A stretch of 64,000 nucleotides of DNA from Amycolatopsis orientalis DSM 40040 = KCTC 9412 (GTDB taxonomy: Bacteria > Actinomycetota > Actinomycetes > Mycobacteriales > Pseudonocardiaceae): NCBI RefSeq assembly GCF_000478275.1, contig NZ_ASJB01000062.1, forward strand, positions 96,344 through 160,343, written 5' to 3'. Within the stretch, counting starts at the first letter, position 1, and every line of letters begins with the position of its first letter. Made by a program: the position numbers and the translations under genes. Shown here in pieces: positions 58,261 through 64,000 of the stretch. The notes under the pieces are model-generated. The model searched no databases, was not told the DNA's origin, and saw only the letters and a list, made by a program, of their open reading frames with translations.

Positions 58261-58893
58261 TCACCGTTTGACGGCGTTGTGCTCCAACAGGATGCGATGG
58301 GCTTCCTGCGCGGCCTTGCCGGTGTGGTCCGGTGCGGGTTCACCGGCGGGGAGACACTCGAGGCCGTGGGCGAGTGCGCTGACGGCTTCGGTGAGTGCCT
58401 GGACCTTGCCCTCCAGTTCGTCGATCCGCACTTGTTCCCCGGCCAGCTCGGGCCGACCGGACGGGGCGGTCGCCGCTCCCTCGAGTTCGCCGCGCAGCCC
58501 GGCGGGCATGAGCGTGAGGACATGTTCGAGCTGTCCGGGTGAACACAAGGCGCCCAGGCTCGCGGATACGGCGCCCGCGACCGCGGGCACATCGGCGGGG
58601 GAGATGCCGGCTTCCTCGGCGAAGTGGTCGATGAACCAGGTGCGGTCGTACCGCACGGGCACCCGGCTGGGAGTCCACCCGTCGTAATAGACGCCGCGTA
58701 ACAACTCGGGAAGCTGAGCGCCGAAATGCACCGCACTGTCGACGGTGAGCCGATCGCGCACGAGGCGGAGCCACGTGCGCAGCACGCGGAAGGCATGGCG
58801 GCGGTCCTCGGTACCGAGGCCGCGTGCGACGGCCGCCAGCCAATCATGCGCTTTCTGCTCCGCGGGGGCGAATGGGTTTGGTTGGTGTGTCAC
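58261..58893 (-). CDS. DUF2267-type protein
   Basis: Protein of 210 aa. The core DWLAAVARGLGTEDRRHAFR, then VLRTWLRLVRDRLTVDSAVH and FGAQLPELLRGVYYDGWTPS, matches DUF2267. A C-terminal coiled-coil-like tail (VRIDELEGKVQALTEAVSAL) follows. The function is unknown. GTG 58893 overlaps the phosphoribosyltransferase stop (GTGA), so the two are co-translated. Confidence 0.82.
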   Translation of the reverse strand: MTHQPNPFAPAEQKAHDWLAAVARGLGTEDRRHAFRVLRTWLRLVRDRLTVDSAVHFGAQLPELLRGVYYDGWTPSRVPVRYDRTWFIDHFAEEAGISPADVPAVAGAVSASLGALCSPGQLEHVLTLMPAGLRGELEGAATAPSGRPELAGEQVRIDELEGKVQALTEAVSALAHGLECLPAGEPAPDHTGKAAQEAHRILLEHNAVKR

Positions 58894-59603
58894 AAGATAT
58901 CTCCCGTTCTGTTCGCGATCCGGTCCGTTTCGTCCACTGTGGACGGCAAAGCGTTGTCTCGCCGCGGGACCGTATACGTGTCGTCCAGCAAGTCGAGCAC
59001 CTCCTCGTCGTGGAGCTGAGGGAAGGCGTCGTAGCACTGGCCGATCGAGGGGATCGAGCGCGGCGAGTATGGACAGACCACTTGGTCGACCTCGTTCCTG
59101 AGCCGGTCGAGGACGCGTTCCGGACCGACCGGGACCGCGAGGATGATCTTGCCTGCTCGTCGGCCGCGTAGCACCCGGACGGCCGCGTGCGCGGTACTGC
59201 CGGTGGCGACTCCGTCGTCGGCGAGCACCACGGTCTGCCCGGCCACCGGGAGCGGCGGGCGGCCATGCCGGTAGACGGCGATGCGGCGGGCCAGCTCCGT
59301 ACGTTCGGTGCGGGCGGCGGCGGCCAGCTCATCCGGGCTTATCCCGCATGCGCCGACGACATCGTGGTCGGTGACCAGGACACCGCCCTCCCCCAGCGCG
59401 CCCATGGCGAGTTCGGGCCGGCCGGGGACTCCCACCTTGCGGACCGGCAGGATGTCCATCGGAACCCGGAGGATGTCGGCGATCTCCCTGGCGACGACGA
59501 CGCCACCTCGGGGCAGGCCGAGCACGATGACGTGGCGGCCCTGGAGATACCGGAGTCGCTCGCCGAGGGCTCGGCCGGCTTCTCGACGGTCCCGGAAACG
59601 CAT
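58890..59603 (-). CDS. Phosphoribosyltransferase domain protein
   Basis: Protein of 237 aa of the PRTase type I fold. The PRPP-binding loop VVLADDGVATGSTAHAAVRV is visible, and GLPRGGVVVAREIADILRVP matches the N-terminal PPi loop. Close homologues (Rv0571c/Rv2030c type) are DosR-regulon members in mycobacteria. Substrate unknown. ATG 59603 begins MRFRDRREAG. Confidence 0.87.
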   Translation of the reverse strand: MRFRDRREAGRALGERLRYLQGRHVIVLGLPRGGVVVAREIADILRVPMDILPVRKVGVPGRPELAMGALGEGGVLVTDHDVVGACGISPDELAAAARTERTELARRIAVYRHGRPPLPVAGQTVVLADDGVATGSTAHAAVRVLRGRRAGKIILAVPVGPERVLDRLRNEVDQVVCPYSPRSIPSIGQCYDAFPQLHDEEVLDLLDDTYTVPRRDNALPSTVDETDRIANRTGDIL

Positions 59604-59741
59604 AACGGCTCCTCACGCGGCTACTCGACGGCGGCCGGGATCAGCCGAACCCTGACCGGAGAACGAGCATCGCCGACGGATCCGGGTGGCGGCGAGGGGC
59701 GTAGGTCCTTCCGAACCGGCCTTTTCGTCCTCAGCGAAGCC

Positions 59742-60917
59742 TCACCCCGCGATGACGTCGCCGGCGGAGTCCGGGTTCGCGGCGCGCGGCGCATGGCCGA
59801 GTGCGGCCAGTTCGACCGCGCGCGCGAGGTCTTCGGCGCTGACCACTCCGGCCAAGCCCGCGGCCTTGGTGACCAGGACGAGGTCGCGGCCGTGCCCGAC
59901 GAAGGCGCCGGACATCAGCTCGGTGACTGGGGCGTCGACATCGGCGACGGTGACCGTCGGCTCTTTTCGCGCGACGTCGGCGACCCTGGTCACCCTTCGG
60001 TCCTTTTCGGACAGATGGGCCAGGTCGCCGAGACTGACGATGCCGATGGGGACGCCGTCGAACGACAGTACGGGGTAGACGCGGTCGCGGCTCTTGCCCG
60101 CGGCGTAGGTGGCGAAAGCGTCCACCGTCCACCAGCCGGGTGCGATCACCGGTGCCGGATTCATGATGTCGCCGACCCGCAGTCCTTCGAGTCGTTCACG
60201 GAGCAGTCCGGTGGTGAGCTCGGCCTGGGCGGCGAAGACCAGGAACCAGCCGAGCAGCATGAGCCAGAGACCGCCGAACTGCCGGAGCAGGATCAGTTGC
60301 GCGAGACCTGCCGCGCCGAGGAGGGCGCCGAGGACCTGCCCCGCCTTCGCCGACACCGCGACCGCCTTGACCCGGTCGCCGCGCCACTGCCAGACCAGCG
60401 CCCGGAGGATCCGGCCGCCGTCGAGCGGGGCGCCCGGCAGGAGGTTGAAGACGGCGAGCACGAGGTTGCTGACGCCGAGCCAGACCAGGCCGCCGACCGG
60501 AAGCGGGGGCAGGGTGCGAGCGGCCAGCATCGCCGTGCCGAGTGCTGTCCCGCCGATCACCAGGCTGGCAACCGGCCCCGCGACCGCGATCCGCAGATCC
60601 GCTCGCGGGCTCGGCGGCTCGTCCTCGAGCTCGGCCGCACCGCCGAGCATCCACAGCGTGATCCGTTTGACGCCCACCCCGTACCGTCGCGCCACGAGGG
60701 CGTGGGACAGCTCATGCAGCAGGAGCGAGATCAGGAACCCGATGGCGGTCAGTCCCGCCGCGACCCAGTACGACGTGGTCGTTTCGCCGGGGGCGGCTTG
60801 CGGGAGGACCGTGGACGCCAGGAGATCGGCGATCAGGACGAGCACGACGAAGACCGACCAGTGGGCGCCCACGCGGATTCCCGCCCAGTGGCCGAGGGGG
60901 ATGGCGGTACGGAACAT
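59742..60917 (-). CDS. Site-2 protease family metalloprotease with two CBS domains
   Basis: Membrane protein of 391 aa. HELSH (His68, Glu69, His72) and LDGGR (Asp166) form the intramembrane zinc site, with about six hydrophobic segments. CBS domains occupy about residues 250-310 and 320-375 (IVSLGDLAHL and VVSAEDLARAVE). Its mycobacterial counterpart is the Rip3/Rv2625c protease of the DosR regulon. Substrate unknown. It is divergent from the DUF1876 gene at 61110. Confidence 0.9.
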   Translation of the reverse strand: MFRTAIPLGHWAGIRVGAHWSVFVVLVLIADLLASTVLPQAAPGETTTSYWVAAGLTAIGFLISLLLHELSHALVARRYGVGVKRITLWMLGGAAELEDEPPSPRADLRIAVAGPVASLVIGGTALGTAMLAARTLPPLPVGGLVWLGVSNLVLAVFNLLPGAPLDGGRILRALVWQWRGDRVKAVAVSAKAGQVLGALLGAAGLAQLILLRQFGGLWLMLLGWFLVFAAQAELTTGLLRERLEGLRVGDIMNPAPVIAPGWWTVDAFATYAAGKSRDRVYPVLSFDGVPIGIVSLGDLAHLSEKDRRVTRVADVARKEPTVTVADVDAPVTELMSGAFVGHGRDLVLVTKAAGLAGVVSAEDLARAVELAALGHAPRAANPDSAGDVIAG

Positions 60918-61028
60918 CGGAATCCTTCCTTCGGCCCTGCTGTGCAACGGACCTGATCCACGTTCGGGCCGCGGGAAATGAGTGACCAGGGCCGAACAGC
61001 CTCGATCGGCAGGCCGTTCGCCGCCCAC

Positions 61029-61042
61029 GGGACCTTCGGCAC
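61029..61042 (+). promoter_or_regulatory. Candidate DosR-like motif upstream of the DUF1876 gene
   Basis: GGGACCTTCGGCAC matches the left half of GGGACCTTCGTCCC (54875). It lies 68 nt upstream of the 61110 start and 112 nt upstream of the divergent protease gene. Confidence 0.35.
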
Positions 61043-61109
61043 TTTCCGCGGTCACCACGGCGGGAAGACGGTGGGAGGGTCGGAACGTCGCATGGTCAAG
61101 GAGGCCGGA

Positions 61110-61376
61110 ATGCAAGAGAAGCAGTGGACTGTGGAGATCTTCATCGACGAGCACGAAGGACGGACGCGGGCGACGGCGCGGTTGCACAACCGGGACGAGA
61201 CCGGGTTGACCGGGACCGGGCTCGCGCGGCTGAACCCCGTCGATGCCGATGTTCCGGAGATCGGCGACGAACTGGCCACCTCGCGCGCGTTGAGTGAACT
61301 CGCGCATCGGCTGCTCGAAGCCGCCGCGTCGGATATCGAAGGAGTCACCCGCGAACCGGCACGTCTCACTCGCTGA
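61110..61376 (+). CDS. DUF1876/dsRBD-like protein
   Basis: Small protein of 88 aa. WTVEIFIDEHEGRTRATARL, then GLARLNPVDADVPEIGDELA and SRALSELAHRLLEAAASDIE, match DUF1876, often found beside DosR-type stress genes (Rv2632c is similar). ATG 61110 is chosen because AAGGAGG lies at 61098-61104; ATG 61092 is an alternative. The function is unknown. Confidence 0.85.
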   Translation: MQEKQWTVEIFIDEHEGRTRATARLHNRDETGLTGTGLARLNPVDADVPEIGDELATSRALSELAHRLLEAAASDIEGVTREPARLTR

Positions 61377-61494
61377 CCCGGTCAGGGACGCCGCCCGACC
61401 AGGTCGCGAGGGACTGATCATCGCGGCCCTTCGCCGCCCGGGCGGGGGACGGAAGACCCTACGGACGCCGGTGCGCCGCCAGAAGACTGAGAGG

Positions 61495-62742
61495 GTGACG
61501 AAACGCATCGTGATCCTCGGCAGTGGTACCGGCGGTACGCTGGCGGCCAACCGGCTCCGGCGGGCATCGGGTGAGCAGGTCAAGATCACCGTCGTGGACC
61601 GCGACGACGACCACGTGTACCAGCCCGGGTTGCTGTTCGTGCCGTTCGGCCTGGCCGCCCCCGAAGACCTTGTCCGCTCGCGGCCTCGCCAGCTGCGCCG
61701 AGGCATCGAGTACCACCGCGGCGACGTCGACCGGGTCGACCCCGACGCCGCACGGGTGTACTTGCGGGACGGGACGGTACTGGCCTATGACGCGCTGGTC
61801 GTCGCGACCGGCGCCCGGCTGGTGCCCGAGGAGACCGAGGGGCTGACGGGTGCGGGCTGGCGCGACACGGTGCACACCTTCTACGACTACGACGGGGCGA
61901 TGGCACTGGAGGCCGCGCTCGACGGGTTCACCGGCGGCCGGCTGGTCGTGAACGTGGTCGATCTGCCGATCAAATGCCCGGTCGCGCCGCTGGAGTTCTG
62001 CTTCCTCGCCGACTGGTACTTCACCGAGCGAGGTATCCGTGACCGGGTGCGGCTGACCTACGTCACGCCGTTGGACGCGGCGTTCACCAAACCCGTCGCC
62101 GCGGCGGCCCTCGCCGGCCTGCTGGCGGAGAAGGGCATCGAGCTCGTGACGGAGTTCAACACCGGCGAGGTCGACGGTGCGGGCGGGCGCCTGGTCTCCT
62201 ATGACGGCCGCGAGGTCCCGTTCGATCTCGCCGTCCTGGTCCCGCTGCACAGTGGACAGTCCTATGTGGATCGTTCGCCGGGGCTGGGAGACGAACTCGG
62301 TTTCGTCCCCGCGGACCCGCACACCCTCCAGGCCAAGGCTCGGCCGGACATCTTCGTCATCGGGGACGCCGCGGCATTGCCGACGTCGAAAGCCGGTTCG
62401 GTCACCCACTTCGAAGGAACGGTGCTGACCCGCAATGTCCTGCGGTACCTGGCGGGGCGGCCACTGGACACCGGCTTCGACGGGCACACGAACTGCTTCA
62501 TCGAAAGCGGATTCCGCAAGGCGATGCTCATCGACTTCGACTATGACACCGAGCCGCTGACCGGACACTTCCCGGCGGCGGTGGGCCTGCCGTTGCTGAA
62601 GGAGTCGCGGCTCAATCACTGGGGGAAGCTGATGTTCTCCTGGCTGTATTGGCACAGTCTGCTGCCCGGTCGTGACATTCCCGGCATCTCCACGCGGATG
62701 CCCCGCGCGGGCAAGCACTTTCCCGTCACCGCCGACCACTGA
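61495..62742 (+). CDS. Sulfide:quinone oxidoreductase-type flavoprotein
   Basis: FAD-dependent oxidoreductase of 415 aa that oxidises sulfide and passes electrons to quinone. The FAD motif VILGSGTGGTLAANRL is at the N-terminus. A redox Cys lies in DLPIKCPVAPLEFCF. C-terminal IFVIGDAAALPTSKAG binds the flavin. Start GTG 61495 has no strong ribosome-binding site, so the start may move. It is followed by DsrC- and DsrE-like genes, which suggests sulfur handling rather than pyridine-nucleotide chemistry. Confidence 0.88.
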   Translation: MTKRIVILGSGTGGTLAANRLRRASGEQVKITVVDRDDDHVYQPGLLFVPFGLAAPEDLVRSRPRQLRRGIEYHRGDVDRVDPDAARVYLRDGTVLAYDALVVATGARLVPEETEGLTGAGWRDTVHTFYDYDGAMALEAALDGFTGGRLVVNVVDLPIKCPVAPLEFCFLADWYFTERGIRDRVRLTYVTPLDAAFTKPVAAAALAGLLAEKGIELVTEFNTGEVDGAGGRLVSYDGREVPFDLAVLVPLHSGQSYVDRSPGLGDELGFVPADPHTLQAKARPDIFVIGDAAALPTSKAGSVTHFEGTVLTRNVLRYLAGRPLDTGFDGHTNCFIESGFRKAMLIDFDYDTEPLTGHFPAAVGLPLLKESRLNHWGKLMFSWLYWHSLLPGRDIPGISTRMPRAGKHFPVTADH

Positions 62743-62763
62743 CAAGCCAAGGAGGACGCAGAC

Positions 62764-63081
62764 ATGCCCACGGCGACCTACGCGGGTACCGCGGTGCCTG
62801 TGAACGACGAGGGGTTCTTCACCGACCCGCGGAGCTGGACCGAAGAGATGGCCCCAGAGATCGCCCGCGAAGCCGGCATCGAGGCGCTGACCGATGAGCA
62901 TTGGCAGGTGATCAAACACATGCGGCGCGAGTACGCCGAGAAGGGCACGGGGCCGACCGTACGAGCCCTGGGCCGGACGTCCGGGGTCACCATCAAGCAG
63001 CTCTACCGGCTCTTTCCGAAGGGCCCGGCCAAGATCGCGGCGAAGATCGCCGGCATCCCGAAGCCTCGCGGCTGTATCTGA
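62764..63081 (+). CDS. DsrC/TusE-like sulfur-relay protein
   Basis: Sulfur-trafficking protein of 105 aa. The DsrC core is visible (DEGFFTDPRSWTEEMAPEIA and GTGPTVRALGRTSGVTIKQL), ending GIPKPRGCI with the conserved penultimate Cys that carries persulfide. RBS AAGGAGG precedes the ATG. The nearby DsrE-like and SQR genes suggest it accepts sulfur from sulfide oxidation. Actinobacterial DsrC outside dissimilatory pathways has no settled role. Confidence 0.88.
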   Translation: MPTATYAGTAVPVNDEGFFTDPRSWTEEMAPEIAREAGIEALTDEHWQVIKHMRREYAEKGTGPTVRALGRTSGVTIKQLYRLFPKGPAKIAAKIAGIPKPRGCI

Positions 63082-63094
63082 CAGGCGGCACATC

Positions 63095-63562
63095 ATGAGC
63101 GACAAGATCGAAAAGGTCTCCATCATCATCTCCAAGGGCTCCTTGGAGGCCATCTACCCCGGGCTGATCATGGCCAACGGCGCCCGCGCCGAGGGCATCG
63201 AAGCCAATCTGTTCTTCACCTTCTTCGGCCTGGACGCCGTGCACAAGGCCCACCACGAGCACATCAAGCTCGCCACCGTCGGCAATCCCGGACTGCACCT
63301 GGCCACGTGGGCGGGCGGCTTCCCCGGCGTAGCTTCGGTGATGACCCGGTTCATGGCGCACAAGATGGAGAAGCTGGACATCCCGTCCATCCCGGAGTTC
63401 GTCGAAATGATCTCCGACACCGGTGCGGGGCTCTTCGCCTGCAAAGCGTCGGTCGATCTGTTCGGGCTGGACAAAGACGACCTGATCGAGCAGGTGCAGG
63501 ACATCATCACCGTCGGAGAGTTCTACGAGCGGGCCGCGGGCGGTCAGATCATCTTCACCTGA
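63095..63562 (+). CDS. DsrE/DsrF-like peroxiredoxin-family protein
   Basis: Protein of 155 aa of the DsrE2-like family. SKGSLEAIYPGLIMANGARA is the start of the fold, and a single Cys in GLFACKASVDLFGL is the likely sulfur-carrying residue. The spacing of 13 nt after the DsrC stop implies an operon. It may move sulfane sulfur between SQR and DsrC. Function beyond this is inferred from the neighbours. Confidence 0.85.
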   Translation: MSDKIEKVSIIISKGSLEAIYPGLIMANGARAEGIEANLFFTFFGLDAVHKAHHEHIKLATVGNPGLHLATWAGGFPGVASVMTRFMAHKMEKLDIPSIPEFVEMISDTGAGLFACKASVDLFGLDKDDLIEQVQDIITVGEFYERAAGGQIIFT

Positions 63563-63582
63563 GCGAGCGCGTCCGCTCTCCG

Positions 63583-64000
63583 TCACTTCGTGTGCCGGTA
63601 CGGCCGTGTGTGGCCGGTTTCGGCGTTGTGCTTGGTGATGTGATCGATCCCGCTCGCCTCGAGCCGCGGGTACTCGGTCACCTTGAACACGTTGTCGTCG
63701 CGGCGGTGCGGGTAGATGTCGTGTCCCTTGCCCGGCCAGCTGGGGAACACCACGTGCGTGTCCTTGTTGGAGTTCTTGGCGAAGGTCTCGGAGACGTAGT
63801 CCCATTTCTCCTGGACGAGCGGCTTCCTCGGGTCGTTCGGATCGTTGATCCACCCGGGCATCCTCACGCCGTTGTCCTTGAGAGTCCCTTCGAGCGTGTT
63901 GCCGCCGTTCTGCTTCGCGATCTTGGTGGCCTTCTCCTCGACCGAGCCGAGGTACTCGTCCTCTTCCCCGCGCTTGCGCTTCTTGTGGCCACCGGACCAG
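63583..64000 (-). CDS. C-terminal part of a larger protein, possible toxin tip (truncated by window edge)
   Basis: The frame is open to the right edge. The visible 138 residues start WSGGHKKRKRGEEDEYLGSV, a charged lysine/glutamate-rich linker, then KIAKQNGGNTLEGTLKDNG, PGWINDPNDPRKPLVQEKW and SGIDHITKHNAETGHTRPYR before the stop. A basic, polar C-terminal domain behind a charged linker, rich in His, is how polymorphic toxin tips often look, but no catalytic family is recognised. No immunity gene can be identified inside the window. It could equally be a C-terminal domain of an unrelated large protein. Confidence 0.5.
   Translation of the reverse strand, partial: WSGGHKKRKRGEEDEYLGSVEEKATKIAKQNGGNTLEGTLKDNGVRMPGWINDPNDPRKPLVQEKWDYVSETFAKNSNKDTHVVFPSWPGKGHDIYPHRRDDNVFKVTEYPRLEASGIDHITKHNAETGHTRPYRHTK

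Overview
The window is high-GC actinobacterial DNA. Its left 46 kb are the right-hand part of a vancomycin-type glycopeptide antibiotic cluster, which points to Amycolatopsis, most likely an A. orientalis-like strain. The assembly line, the two glycosyltransferases and the vancosamine gene set fit vancomycin better than balhimycin or chloroeremomycin, which use three glycosyltransferases. From memory, several proteins (OxyB, OxyC and the first glycosyltransferase) read essentially like the published vancomycin proteins. No database comparison could be run.

Cluster layout. Positions 1-15659 hold the NRPS for residues 4-7: a left-truncated trimodular protein for modules 4-6, then the terminal Dpg module with its X and thioesterase domains, then MbtH. 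Positions 15797-26984 hold tailoring genes in one direction: the cross-linking P450s oxyA, oxyB and oxyC, the halogenase, gtfD, gtfE, the sugar C-methyltransferase evaC, a PIG-L deacetylase and the N-methyltransferase. hpgT runs the other way at 26965-28251. Positions 28613-34650 make beta-hydroxytyrosine (bhp, bpsD, oxyD) and the first steps of hydroxyphenylglycine (hmaS, hmo). An antiporter gene follows. Positions 36465-40603 are the remaining vancosamine genes (evaA, E, B, D). Positions 40646-44571 are the dihydroxyphenylglycine genes dpgA-D, preceded by a tiny overlapping ORF. A dedicated DAHP synthase (44870-45961) closes the cluster. Two StrR/Bbr-type operator candidates lie before oxyA and evaA. 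NRPS modules 1-3, the pathway regulator, the exporter, prephenate dehydrogenase and vanHAX resistance genes are absent and presumably lie to the left. The early TDP-sugar genes (rmlA/B type) are also absent and are probably supplied by primary metabolism.

How the genes cooperate: DAHP synthase boosts aromatic precursors; HmaS, Hmo and HpgT make Hpg; DpgA-D and HpgT make Dpg; BpsD, OxyD and Bhp make beta-hydroxytyrosine; the NRPS joins the residues while halogenase and Oxy P450s act on carrier-bound peptide, the latter recruited by the X domain; GtfE and GtfD add glucose and vancosamine; the N-methyltransferase finishes the N-terminus.

Right flank. Positions 45968-53275 hold an aldo/keto reductase, a LuxR-type regulator, a secreted trypsin-like protease, a repeat-rich gene-free stretch, a decayed MFS transporter and a three-gene membrane operon that includes a LiaF-like protein. 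Positions 53379-61376 resemble a mycobacterial DosR (dormancy) regulon: pncB, Hsp20, tandem universal stress protein, two Ddn-like proteins, a PNPOx-like protein, a DUF2267 protein, a phosphoribosyltransferase, a CBS site-2 protease and a DUF1876 protein. GGGACCTTCG-type motifs recur in its gaps. Positions 61495-63562 are a sulfide:quinone oxidoreductase, DsrC-like, DsrE-like operon. The right edge cuts a protein whose C-terminus could be a polymorphic toxin tip.

Intergenic regions inside and outside the cluster carry at least two families of long, near-perfect palindromes. One pair of about 170-bp repeats has a copy inside and a copy outside the cluster.
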